This document shows positions 55,381 to 64,000 of a stretch of 64,000 bases of DNA, piece after piece (positions within the stretch are counted from its first letter, which is position 1; each line of letters starts with the position of its first letter). The position numbers and the translations under genes are program-made. The stretch lies in assembly GCA_964611335.1 (NCBI GenBank), contig CAZSXR010000003.1, positions 434,001 through 498,000 on the forward strand, written 5' to 3'. The notes beneath the pieces were generated by a model that was not told the origin of the DNA, did no database searches, and was given only the letters and a program-made list of their open reading frames with translations. Source of the DNA: BOG-1112 sp964611335. Its GTDB lineage: Bacteria > Bdellovibrionota_B > Oligoflexia > Oligoflexales > Bog-1112.

Positions 55381-55632
55381 ATGAGAAAAGAAGTCTTTCT
55401 TTACAGCGGGTTATTTCTAGGAATGAGCTTTTGTACACCTAGGAGTCAAGAGAGGAAAAAGGGTCCCGAAGGAACCCAGCAGATACAATGGGATAAAGAC
55501 TTACAGAACAAAATTTCAGAAAATTATTTTGAAAAAGAGAAAAACCAAAAGTGTCCTTGTTCTTGCGGACAACAAACTGTCACAGTAACCATTACAGACA
55601 CACAAACACAGACACACATACAAGCTGATTAA
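55381..55632 (+). CDS. Small Cys-rich putative lipoprotein
   Basis: 83 aa starting at ATG 55381 after GAAGGGATAG. Lipobox-like GMSFC at 14-18, a charged middle and a CPCSCGQQ cluster followed by Thr-rich repeats. No family recognised. It sits upstream of the protease lipoprotein gene and may be co-expressed. Confidence 0.55.
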   Translation: MRKEVFLYSGLFLGMSFCTPRSQERKKGPEGTQQIQWDKDLQNKISENYFEKEKNQKCPCSCGQQTVTVTITDTQTQTHIQAD

Positions 55633-55736
55633 AAGACCCGCCTTCTCTCAAAGACTTGATCTTGCCTTCGCGAAAATTTCTTTGTACTATGCGAGCCCAT
55701 TGATTCCTGTTTTAAATTCCGCGCCTGAGGACTCCT

Positions 55737-57131
55737 GTGCAATTCACTCTCACAGTATTAATACCGCTATTTATGTTTCTCACTCTCTCTATGTCCTGCG
55801 AAAAATCTACAAGCTTTTCAAAAAAAGAAGAGGTTGCTCGCATAAATCAAGGAACTCCTCTTTTTTACCCCCTCGCGGATCCTGATTGCAGCGAAGAACA
55901 TGCTGTTAAATCGATTGCAGACAAAGATGGCTTTATAAAAGTTTGGCTAGGTTCACAAAATTCCGTCCAATTAACGCATGTGCGTCTCTCACATGAGATT
56001 TCAGGAAGTGGATTGCAATCAGATTTTATGAGTGAGGCTATTTGGGGGCGAGAAGTTCAATATGAGCTAGCTTGTAAAACGCAGAAAGATGGTTCGGAGC
56101 TTTGCGGAGATTATAGCAATAAAGTTGTGTACCAAGGTAAGAGGCTTTTTTTCTGTAAGGTAGGAGGCGATTATCCTCGCGAGTCTTTGGAGAATGTGGC
56201 TCTTGCAAGTCTTGTAGGAATGTATAAGACCTATTCTATGCATCATCATTTGTATCCTGATAGACCTCTTCCCAAAGTAACCTTGCTTGTTCACCCTCGT
56301 ATCACGGATCGCAAATATACTAACAACCAAGCTATAAAAGACGCGGTTTCTTTTGATATCAGTAGAGTGCGAACAGACAATGCTTATTGGTTTCTTACGG
56401 GAAGTGATGGGATAGCGATTGCTGCTGTTCCTGAAAGTTTAGAAAAAAGAAGATTTTTAAAAGGAGATCAGGGCCATTTTTGGGAAATGCCTTCCATCAT
56501 GGGGCATGAGTATGGGCACCACATGTTTCATTATTACGCGCCGTCGCTTTCTGTCTCTTCTGTTAATAATTTTGTGAACACACCTGACATGATACTTGCA
56601 AGTTCTGCGATCAATGAAGGATTTGCAGACCTCATTGCTTATTTTACATATCTTCAAGAATATCCGGACTTAGGTTGGTTTGTTTTGGACGATGTTCTGT
56701 TTAACAGAGAAGTTTCTAAGGCACATTTTTCGGATGGTTCTGAAAAAGCATTGGAAGAGTGGTTTTTACACCACTATTTTCGTCAAACGACACCCTTCCC
56801 TGCAAATAAACACCAAGCAGATCCTTCAGATGATCATGCAGTAGGCGCCATTCTTGCGCACGGTTTATACAAAATTTTTTATCCCACGACAAAGAGCTCC
56901 ATATCTGAGGCCTTTCAGAAAAGTGTGGAGTGGGTTCAGAGAATGGAAGAGCATTTTCAAGAAGATGCTCAATTGGAATCTTCACAGTTACTTGAAAAAT
57001 CTGTGTTTCATGCAGTCTCTCTCGTCAAAGAGAATGAAGTTGACAATAAAGACAGTGCATACTGTGCGGTTATTCGAAAAGTATTTCCGACGTTTTTAGA
57101 ACTTGGATGTACAGAAGGGATGTCTCCATGA
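55737..57131 (+). CDS. Gluzincin-type zinc protease lipoprotein
   Basis: 464 aa from GTG 55737 (GAGG upstream). Lipobox LSMSC near 21. The zinc site HEYGHH (near 258) and a downstream NEGFAD Glu ligand fit the thermolysin-like (M4-type) pattern HExxH...E. The rest is diverged. It would act outside the inner membrane, perhaps on the surface. Its stop overlaps the next start as ATGA. Confidence 0.75.
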   Translation: MQFTLTVLIPLFMFLTLSMSCEKSTSFSKKEEVARINQGTPLFYPLADPDCSEEHAVKSIADKDGFIKVWLGSQNSVQLTHVRLSHEISGSGLQSDFMSEAIWGREVQYELACKTQKDGSELCGDYSNKVVYQGKRLFFCKVGGDYPRESLENVALASLVGMYKTYSMHHHLYPDRPLPKVTLLVHPRITDRKYTNNQAIKDAVSFDISRVRTDNAYWFLTGSDGIAIAAVPESLEKRRFLKGDQGHFWEMPSIMGHEYGHHMFHYYAPSLSVSSVNNFVNTPDMILASSAINEGFADLIAYFTYLQEYPDLGWFVLDDVLFNREVSKAHFSDGSEKALEEWFLHHYFRQTTPFPANKHQADPSDDHAVGAILAHGLYKIFYPTTKSSISEAFQKSVEWVQRMEEHFQEDAQLESSQLLEKSVFHAVSLVKENEVDNKDSAYCAVIRKVFPTFLELGCTEGMSP

Positions 57132-57799
57132 GGGTATTTTTCACAGTTCTACTTTTCTTCTTATCGAATCTCATTTTTGCGGTGCAATGGGATACGAGTG
57201 CTCAATTTGGTAAACGCTGGTCTGAAATGAACGAGAGAGTGTATTTGAGCAATCAGAGTTATTCTTTTGCTTTGCATGCAAATTTAAAAAACGCAAAGCA
57301 AATTCATTTTCTTTTCGGTCCCTCCTACGTGTTTGATTTTTATACGGAAGAAGATCTTTGTGAGACAAGAGGATGTTTTTCTCAATCTCATCATAAAATA
57401 GGTATAGATTTCGGGAGTGGATTTGTTTTTGAAGGTCTCACTCTTTTTGCACTTGCTCGTGTTGTTCTTCACGGTCGTGGGAATCAAACTTTGAGTGGGA
57501 AATCGCGATTGGTTTTCCCAGCATCGTTAAAGCTTTTTGACAATGGAACGAACGAAGGTGAGTTGATCAGTCGGACTTTGGGTTATGATCTGATCTTTGG
57601 TGCCAAATGGTCATTGATTGATCAGCTTTTTCTAACGGTATCTTTTGAAAATGCGTATGAAAAAAATCGTATCATCGATGGCGAAGTGCAAATCCGCAAT
57701 GGGAAAGGGGATGAGTTAACTTTAAATTCGAGCATGAACACGGAGTGGATTCGCAATAACTCCAGTGCTTTTTATTTTGGATTAGCGTATACAATTTAA
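57128..57799 (+). CDS. Exported beta-barrel-like protein
   Basis: 223 aa from ATG 57128, overlapping the protease stop; AAGGG precedes it. Signal peptide to about 18. Amphipathic strands (IHFLFGPSYVFDFYT, LFLTVSFENAY) and a terminal aromatic-rich strand suggest an outer-membrane barrel. Translational coupling suggests it works with the protease. Confidence 0.65.
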   Translation: MRVFFTVLLFFLSNLIFAVQWDTSAQFGKRWSEMNERVYLSNQSYSFALHANLKNAKQIHFLFGPSYVFDFYTEEDLCETRGCFSQSHHKIGIDFGSGFVFEGLTLFALARVVLHGRGNQTLSGKSRLVFPASLKLFDNGTNEGELISRTLGYDLIFGAKWSLIDQLFLTVSFENAYEKNRIIDGEVQIRNGKGDELTLNSSMNTEWIRNNSSAFYFGLAYTI

Positions 57800-57854
57800 G
57801 ATGTTATGGCGGTAATGGCGTAGATTGGATCGAAATTATTGAAAGGTCTAATGG

Positions 57855-59213
57855 ATGATGTTTTCCAAGCTGATAGATATTTTCAAACCAGCCCCCTTTC
57901 TCCCCGAAATAAGTGACCCTGAAGAAGTTAAAAAACAGTACAAATATTGGCGTTTACGTATTTTTTATTCGATTTATATTGGTTATGTTGTTTTTTATTT
58001 CACGCGGAAGAGTTTCACTTTTGTAATCCCGCATCTTATTGATCTCGGTTATTCGATGGCGGATGTTGGTTTTCTCGGCACGGTTCTCTATGTGTCTTAT
58101 GGTGTGAGTAAGTTTGTAAGTGGTATTTTTGCAGATCGTGCTAATCCACGCTATATCATGTCTATAGGTCTTATATTGACAGGTATTACAAATATATTTT
58201 TTGGATTCTCATCTTCAATCCTTTTATTTGCATTTTTCTGGGGACTGAATGGTTGGTTTCAAGGATGGGGATGGCCTCCTTGTACAAAGCAGTTGACCTT
58301 TTGGTTTAGCAAATCGGAAAGAGGCAAGTGGTGGAGTTTAAAATCCACGTCTCACAATATCGGAGGTGCCGTAATTCCTTTGATTGTTGCGTACTGTTGT
58401 ACGCTCTTCAGTTGGCGTTGGGGCATGTTTATACCTGGAATCATAGCGATCGTAGTGGGCTTATGGTTGATTGAAAGGCTCCGAGATATTCCTCAAACTT
58501 TGGGTTTACCTTCCATAGAAACATTCAATGGTGAAGCTGAAGAAGAGGTTAAAGCTTCTTCTGAACAAGAAGTGCTTTCTGCAAAAGAAATTTTGTTTAA
58601 GCATGTTTTAAACAACAAAGGTGTGTGGATTTTATCTCTTTCTTATTTTTTCGTTTATGTTGTGAGAACAGGATTGAATGACTGGTCTACAGTATATTTG
58701 ACACGAGAAAAATCTTACTCGCTGGTTGCTGCAGCAAGTGGAGTTACGTGGTTTGAAGTAGGTGGATTTTTAGGAATACTTGTGAGTGGGTGGGCCTCCG
58801 ACTATTTTTTCAATGGGAGACGTGTTCCTTTTATGATTTTTTGTGCACTTGGTCTTCTTTTAGCTATTGCCGCGTTTTACATGGTGCCACCAGGTTATAT
58901 GTACCTCGACATGTTTCTGATGTCGGTTTTAGGTTTTTTAATTTTTGGTCCACAACTCTTAGTAGGACTTGCAGCTGCTGAATTTGTAGACAAGAAAGCT
59001 GCTTGTACTGCGAATGGATTTGCTGGGTGTTTTGCGTATATTGGCGCCGCAGCAACGGGCTATCCACTTGGAAAAATAATCGACACTTGGCATTGGGAAG
59101 GATTTTTTGTTAGTCTTTTTGTATGTTCTGCTGCAGTTTTTCTTGTTTTGATGCCACTCTGTTTTCAGAAGGGAGACACTCAGGACGTCTTGCAGCAATC
59201 ACCAACATCTTAG
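57855..59213 (+). CDS. OPA-family organophosphate transporter (UhpT/GlpT type)
   Basis: 452 aa, 12 TM helices. Family signature GWFQGWGWPPCTKQL and WSLKSTSHNIGG; the arginines used for phosphate binding are conserved (FTRKSFT and VVRTGL). Exchanges sugar- or glycerol-phosphate for phosphate at the inner membrane. UhpC-type sensors share this fold, but no sensor kinase lies nearby. Confidence 0.88.
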   Translation: MMFSKLIDIFKPAPFLPEISDPEEVKKQYKYWRLRIFYSIYIGYVVFYFTRKSFTFVIPHLIDLGYSMADVGFLGTVLYVSYGVSKFVSGIFADRANPRYIMSIGLILTGITNIFFGFSSSILLFAFFWGLNGWFQGWGWPPCTKQLTFWFSKSERGKWWSLKSTSHNIGGAVIPLIVAYCCTLFSWRWGMFIPGIIAIVVGLWLIERLRDIPQTLGLPSIETFNGEAEEEVKASSEQEVLSAKEILFKHVLNNKGVWILSLSYFFVYVVRTGLNDWSTVYLTREKSYSLVAAASGVTWFEVGGFLGILVSGWASDYFFNGRRVPFMIFCALGLLLAIAAFYMVPPGYMYLDMFLMSVLGFLIFGPQLLVGLAAAEFVDKKAACTANGFAGCFAYIGAAATGYPLGKIIDTWHWEGFFVSLFVCSAAVFLVLMPLCFQKGDTQDVLQQSPTS

Positions 59214-59225
59214 GCAGATGCGTTC

Positions 59226-60473
59226 ATGCAAATATTTCGTAGCTTTTGTGTCTTATTTTTTCTTTTTTGTAGTGTGCAAAGTTATTCTTTCTTTGATCCT
59301 CTTCCCGACCCTGAACACGTTAGAGTCTCTTTGCTCACTGTCGATATAGGACCAGAGCTTCCTCAAAGTTATGGTCACACGATGCTGCGAGTTGAAAATC
59401 AAAAGACAGGAGAAGAGTATATACTCAATTGGGGGATGTATGATTTTAGCGAGCCCTATTTGTTTGTTCCACGTTTTTTAAAGGGTTTATTGCGATACTT
59501 TGTGTCGGAATCCACATTTGATTCCACCATTCGCTACTATCATGAGTATGAAAAAAGAAGTGTTTACCAAGACTCTCTCGTTTTAACAACACAGCAAAAA
59601 GACCGCTTATTAAGAAATATCAGTAAGAGATTAGAACCTGAAAATGTCTATTACTGGTATGAGTTTTTCTATAACAACTGTTCCACTATCCCTCGTGATA
59701 TTTTGAATGATGCTTTAGGTGGAAAAATAGAAGAACGTTTTACAAATGTCCCAGCGACTATGGATTTGCGAGCTTATGTGCGTAGAGATTTGAACGGTTG
59801 GTCTATAATACCTTTCTTTCTCGATATGATGTTGAATTCCGATGTGGATTTAAAACTCAATGCATGGGGTGAGATGTTCCATCCTCTCATGTTGCAACAC
59901 TACTTGAGTCAGCTTCCTCAGTTCGATGATGTTGGTAATGAAATCCCACACTCTCATCTTCTCCAAGACCATCATACGGTTGTTGAAGGAGGGGTGTATC
60001 CCAAGTCTTCTTTGAACTTTTTTATGTGCTTTTTTGCTGTATGTCTGATTGTTTTGTTGAGCATAGTTCTTTTATTTTGGAAAAAGCATGTATATGCCCG
60101 TCCTCTATGGGGATCTTTTTATATTGCCTGGGGATTGTTTTCAGGCTTTATGGGTTGTGTATTTCTTGTCGGTTGGTTTGTTACCGATCACCATATGTTA
60201 CAACACAATGCAAATCTATTTGTGCTTTGGCCTTTTGATTTTGCCTTCGTGTATTATGGAATCTGCATTTTGAAAAATAAAAATGCAGTCTACAAAGATA
60301 TCTGGTCTTTTTTAATTTACGTACACCTTCTGAGCATTTTTATATTTTATGGGCTCTTTGCTTGGGGCTTTTTTGCACAAGATGTTTCGAATGTAGCTAA
60401 GTATGTTGCGTCCATTGCGGTATTATTTTATGGGTTCTGCTTTTTCCGTAAACGCATCAAGCGCGCGCATTGA
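59226..60473 (+). CDS. DUF4105 membrane protein
   Basis: 415 aa with a signal peptide. The DUF4105 domain (about 30-250) has GHTMLRVEN, LNWGMYDF and NNCSTIPRDIL; a His and a Cys invite comparison with cysteine-type hydrolases. Five TM helices form the C-terminus. The 3' end overlaps the convergent wzt-like gene by 51 bases. Confidence 0.8.
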   Translation: MQIFRSFCVLFFLFCSVQSYSFFDPLPDPEHVRVSLLTVDIGPELPQSYGHTMLRVENQKTGEEYILNWGMYDFSEPYLFVPRFLKGLLRYFVSESTFDSTIRYYHEYEKRSVYQDSLVLTTQQKDRLLRNISKRLEPENVYYWYEFFYNNCSTIPRDILNDALGGKIEERFTNVPATMDLRAYVRRDLNGWSIIPFFLDMMLNSDVDLKLNAWGEMFHPLMLQHYLSQLPQFDDVGNEIPHSHLLQDHHTVVEGGVYPKSSLNFFMCFFAVCLIVLLSIVLLFWKKHVYARPLWGSFYIAWGLFSGFMGCVFLVGWFVTDHHMLQHNANLFVLWPFDFAFVYYGICILKNKNAVYKDIWSFLIYVHLLSIFIFYGLFAWGFFAQDVSNVAKYVASIAVLFYGFCFFRKRIKRAH

Positions 60474-61688
60474 AAACTCAGGATTTAATCTCGAAACACC
60501 GATAAAACGTTTGTCAGACAGAACAACCTTAAAAGCACAAGCTCTGTCTATCCAATGAAAATTTTCTTCCAAATGCGTCTCACCCATATGCAAGGACAGA
60601 GTTAAAGTATAATCTCCAGGGCCGAGATTCATATCTAGCGCATAGGTTACTTCAAAAGTTGAACCGATTTTGGGAGAACCTGTATCAATTCCAAGTATGT
60701 AAGAGTTTGTTCCAAAAATATCGTAGCCTAAACGGTCTCGAATCAAAATTCCAAAAGTAGGATTCTCAATATTTTCAGCGGAGGTTTTTACTTGGAAACG
60801 TATGTAGGCTTTCTCTCCTGATAAAAACACAGCTGTTGAAAGAAATGACGCGTTAAAAATATCCAACTTAATCACTTCGAGTTTTTTATTTCCAGATTCA
60901 AAGGAATCTGCAACGACTAAATTTTTATTCTCAGAAGCAAGCTTTCTTGCAGATTCCTTAAAAAAACTTGGGAGTAAGGCGTTGTATAAATCCAGACATT
61001 CCAGAGGACTTCCTGTATGTACGATACTTCCTGTTGAAAGAAGAGTGCAGCTATCACATAATTTTTTTACTGCAGGGAGATCGTGGCTAACGAAAAGTAT
61101 AGTTACCCCCTTCTTTTTAAAATCTTGAATTTTTTTTAGACATTTCTGTTGGAAGTAAATGTCTCCCACAGAAAGAGCTTCATCAATAATCAAAACTTCA
61201 GGATCTACAGAAGTAGCGAAAGAAAAAGCAAGGCGTACATACATACCCGAAGAGTAAATTTTAACGGGTCTGTCAAAGAAATCTCCGATTTCCGAAAAAT
61301 TTTGAATGTCCGTCATTTTAGCTTCTATTTCTTTTTTACTAAATCCTAGCAAACTCCCATTGATATAGATGTTCTCACGTCCGGTGAGCTCAGGATGAAA
61401 ACCTGTTCCTAATTCCAATAAGGAAGCCACAGTTCCGTTGACTTCAAAGGAGCCAGAACTGGGATCCATCACACCAACCAGTATTTTGAGAAGAGTGCTT
61501 TTTCCTGCTCCGTTCACACCTATAATTCCGTGAATTTCTCCTTTGGCAATTTCTAAAGAGATATTTTTCAGACTGTGTACGATATCGTAATCTTTCTTTT
61601 CTCGTGCAAGTCCTAAAGCACCCTTCACCATGGCTGCTTTGGATTTGTAAACTCTAAAATGCTTTGAGAGATTGGAAATCTTAATCAT
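60423..61688 (-). CDS. Polysaccharide ABC exporter, ATPase (Wzt-like)
   Basis: 421 aa from ATG 61688 (GAGGGATC upstream). NBD with GVNGAGKST, SSGMYVRLAF in place of LSGGQ, and LIIDEALSVGD. A C-terminal beta-sandwich (about 255-405) is as in Wzt proteins that recognise the glycan end. Its start overlaps the permease stop as ATGA. Confidence 0.9.
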   Translation of the reverse strand: MIKISNLSKHFRVYKSKAAMVKGALGLAREKKDYDIVHSLKNISLEIAKGEIHGIIGVNGAGKSTLLKILVGVMDPSSGSFEVNGTVASLLELGTGFHPELTGRENIYINGSLLGFSKKEIEAKMTDIQNFSEIGDFFDRPVKIYSSGMYVRLAFSFATSVDPEVLIIDEALSVGDIYFQQKCLKKIQDFKKKGVTILFVSHDLPAVKKLCDSCTLLSTGSIVHTGSPLECLDLYNALLPSFFKESARKLASENKNLVVADSFESGNKKLEVIKLDIFNASFLSTAVFLSGEKAYIRFQVKTSAENIENPTFGILIRDRLGYDIFGTNSYILGIDTGSPKIGSTFEVTYALDMNLGPGDYTLTLSLHMGETHLEENFHWIDRACAFKVVLSDKRFIGVSRLNPEFSMRALDAFTEKAEPIK

Positions 61689-62464
61689 AGGTGATCCCTC
61701 AGTAAGGAAATCGATCGAACATACACGAAACTTGAAGCAAGAAATGCAAGTACAGTCCACATAAGACAGAGAGTTAATAAGAATGCGCTAGGCATGGTGT
61801 GAAAAAATAAAACCTGATGCATACATTCGATATAAGAATACAGGGGATTCCAATACACAAACGCTTTTGCAAATTGTGGGAGAGAACTTTCCAAATACAC
61901 TATAGGTGTAGCCCAAAAAAGGAGTTGGAAAAGAATCTGAATTGCATAGTAGACATCTTTCAAAAAAACATTCATACAGCCCAGCACTATAGCTGCAGAC
62001 GTACCAAATATGCCCAGCAAGAACACAAAAAATAAGTAAGAAAGGTATTCCAGTAAAGTTGGAGGATCGAGAAAGATAAGAACGAAAGTATAGAGTGTGA
62101 ATCCAATAAAAAAATTGAATAAACATGCTAAAGAAGAAGCAAAAAAGAGTATATATGGTTTGAAACTTAATTTCTTTATGAAATCTTTGTTTTCACTGAG
62201 GGTTAGACATCCGCGATTTGCGAGTTCCGTAAAAAGATTCCATGCTAGCAGTCCTGAACACAAGTAAAGACTGTAAGCATATCGGGAAGTGTTCATTCCA
62301 AACTTTGATTTCATCATGCTTGAAAAGACAAGTGTATAGAGTGCGATCATTACGATGGGATGTATAAGATGCCAATACACACCTACTATAGAACCTACAT
62401 ACTTAAGTTTAAAATCTCGTTCTGTAAGTGCTACTAAACTCCTAAGAAAACTTAGTTTTTTCAT
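61685..62464 (-). CDS. Polysaccharide ABC exporter, permease (Wzm-like)
   Basis: 259 aa from ATG 62464 with AAGGAGA upstream. Six TM helices of the ABC-2 type; LTERDFKLKYVGSIVGVYW is the cytoplasmic coupling start of Wzm/TagG proteins. Exports O-antigen or another lipid-linked glycan with the Wzt-like ATPase. Confidence 0.9.
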   Translation of the reverse strand: MKKLSFLRSLVALTERDFKLKYVGSIVGVYWHLIHPIVMIALYTLVFSSMMKSKFGMNTSRYAYSLYLCSGLLAWNLFTELANRGCLTLSENKDFIKKLSFKPYILFFASSLACLFNFFIGFTLYTFVLIFLDPPTLLEYLSYLFFVFLLGIFGTSAAIVLGCMNVFLKDVYYAIQILFQLLFWATPIVYLESSLPQFAKAFVYWNPLYSYIECMHQVLFFHTMPSAFLLTLCLMWTVLAFLASSFVYVRSISLLRDHL

Positions 62465-62616
62465 ATGTCTCCTTTTCTCTCCTTCTTTGTTTATCACAGA
62501 CCCTTGCTTTATCGCCAGTCAAATTGACGGAATTTACATGAAGAACTTTTAAGTGTTAAAAAAGAATTAACACAATCGAATTATATGACATTTTTGAAAA
62601 GAAGAAGGCGGACAAC

Positions 62617-64000
62617 TTGTTGCAAGTTGATGCAAAAACTCTTCGATCCCTGAGACACCTTATTGGCAAGGAAGTTCAAAAACAGGGGTGGCGTTTTGCA
62701 GTCTATTTTCTTGTTATTGGGTTTGCAGGTATAGCAAGCATCCTTCCCCCCAAACTTTATGGCTACTTCGCTGAACATATGGGAGCTATACAAAGTCTCA
62801 ACGAGATTTCAGCTTCAGCTTTTCTGCATAATTTACTTCTTTTTGGAACTTTAATAGCAGTGACTCTTTTCTTTTGTAATTTTGCAAGAGCTGTTACGGA
62901 AGAATGGATTTCTTTGCGTATTGAAGGAAGTCTTCGCATTCGATTTATGAGTTATATGCACCGTCTTCCTCTGGAATCTTTCGATGAATCTCAAAGGGGT
63001 GATTGGCTTACTCGGATGTCGGGAGATATACGGGCTGTAGAACAATTTATAGCGCTGCGACTTCCCAACCAGATCTCAGATGCGGTGGTGACTATTGCCA
63101 TTGCAGTGATTTTCATAAGTCAAAATACTTGGGTCGCACTCTTTCTTATTCTCAGCACAGCGATACTTGCGTGCGTGAATGTCATCGTACAAGCGCGTTT
63201 AACTCCGATTCTGGATGAGCTGAGATTTCTGCATGGGGAAGTCTTACAAGGTTTACTTGAAAACTTTGAAGGGATGCGTTCCATCCGTTCTTATCGTGCT
63301 GAAAATTTTATACTCACATTTTTTAAAGAAAGAGTTCAGATCATTATAGAAAAAGGTTTGCGTCTAATCCGCGTTATAGGTTTGCTTTTCGGAAGCAATT
63401 CTTTTCTTGTAAATATGCTTACGACACTCGCACTATCTTACGTTGCTTTCAAATTGCGAAACCAAGAGATTCTTGTTTCTGATGTGTTTCTATATCCATT
63501 CTATATTGGAATGTTCTACTCTTCCATCTTTGCGCTCGTTAGAGGTGTTTTTGATTGGAATGATTTTGTGATTCATGCTTCGCGTTTGGATGAAGTTTTT
63601 CAATCAGCTACATCTGATCAGTACTTAGAAAAAGCTGTCTTTCAAAAACCTTTTGACACACTTGAAATAAAAAATGCAGTCATTGGTTATAAATCTTATG
63701 CGAAATTGACAAAGCCTTTTGATTTTAAAATTCAGAAAGGTGAGATTGTCGTCATTCGTGGACACTCTGGTTGTGGCAAATCTACTTTTTTAGAATCGCT
63801 TGCAGGTTTAAGAGAATTGGAAGTTCAGTCTGCTCGACTCTTCCACCAAAATACGTTTGTTGAAAATTTCCCACAAAAAGACGGAAAAGTATCCTTACCA
63901 GTAGATCTCGGAGTATACGTAGAGCAGAAGCCTTATCTTCTCGAAGGTTCATTGAAAAACAATCTGCTTCTTGGTGATACTACACTTTCGGAAGATCGCC
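62617..64000 (+). CDS. Type I ABC exporter, 3' end cut by window
   Basis: 461 residues visible from TTG 62617 (or TTG 62620), after GAAGAAGG. An exporter-type TM domain (residues 1-320) has the coupling-helix region LPLESFDESQRGDWLTRMSGD, followed by a nucleotide-binding domain with Walker A RGHSGCGKST near 387. The signature and Walker B lie beyond the window. Divergent from the Wzm gene. Substrate unknown; lipid or peptide export is likely. Confidence 0.85.
   Translation, partial: MLQVDAKTLRSLRHLIGKEVQKQGWRFAVYFLVIGFAGIASILPPKLYGYFAEHMGAIQSLNEISASAFLHNLLLFGTLIAVTLFFCNFARAVTEEWISLRIEGSLRIRFMSYMHRLPLESFDESQRGDWLTRMSGDIRAVEQFIALRLPNQISDAVVTIAIAVIFISQNTWVALFLILSTAILACVNVIVQARLTPILDELRFLHGEVLQGLLENFEGMRSIRSYRAENFILTFFKERVQIIIEKGLRLIRVIGLLFGSNSFLVNMLTTLALSYVAFKLRNQEILVSDVFLYPFYIGMFYSSIFALVRGVFDWNDFVIHASRLDEVFQSATSDQYLEKAVFQKPFDTLEIKNAVIGYKSYAKLTKPFDFKIQKGEIVVIRGHSGCGKSTFLESLAGLRELEVQSARLFHQNTFVENFPQKDGKVSLPVDLGVYVEQKPYLLEGSLKNNLLLGDTTLSEDR

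Overview
The window comes from a Gram-negative (diderm) bacterium of roughly 38-40% GC. Evidence for the envelope type is a heptosyltransferase, an ABC polysaccharide exporter pair, several signal-peptide beta-barrel-like proteins, many lipoproteins and type IV pilus retraction ATPases. Signature proteins (a clustered topoisomerase IV pair, two adjacent PilT-type ATPases with a proline-rich partner, a DUF4105 protein, lipoproteins with loose lipoboxes) point loosely to a Bdellovibrionota/Oligoflexia-like or other deep-branching proteobacterial-grade lineage. The exact taxon cannot be fixed from the sequence alone.

Bases 1 to about 12.5 kb are an accessory island. It opens with a three-gene operon: a large STAND-type NTPase cut by the window start, a one-TM protein and an exported protein. 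An orphan recombinase-type HTH protein follows. A minus-strand set comes next: a DUF4238 protein, a 105-aa orphan, a strongly folded non-coding stretch, a HEPN-like protein and its XRE regulator. Divergent from XRE are a Prim-Pol/DUF3987 replication protein, a small zinc-finger protein and a large serine recombinase. The recombinase frame runs antisense into a tRNA-Asp gene, the likely right edge of the island. All three plus-strand genes carry palindromic repeats inserted in frame, and others sit at intergenic sites.

From 12.5 to 34 kb the content is mostly housekeeping: an isolated rplX, dsbD, a patatin phospholipase, a zeta-class GST, a GATase, HIT, manA, rimI-like, a heptosyltransferase, gap, a pentapeptide protein, a glyoxalase-II-like hydrolase, tdk, a GH130-like lipoprotein, an SDR, a DnaJ-class protein, rpsA with a clear terminator, rsmB and a thioesterase.

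From 34 to 64 kb the window holds small exported proteins, a PAS protein, two GT-C-type membrane glycosyltransferases, proline dehydrogenase, ubiX, a duplicated spermidine-synthase-type membrane locus, a DUF4097 protein, parE-parC, a pilT cluster, glyS, a large lipoprotein, a secreted gluzincin-type lipoprotein operon, a UhpT/GlpT-type transporter, a DUF4105 membrane protein, a Wzm/Wzt pair, and an ABC exporter cut by the window end. Many genes are packed with ATGA overlaps, and several convergent pairs overlap at their 3' ends.
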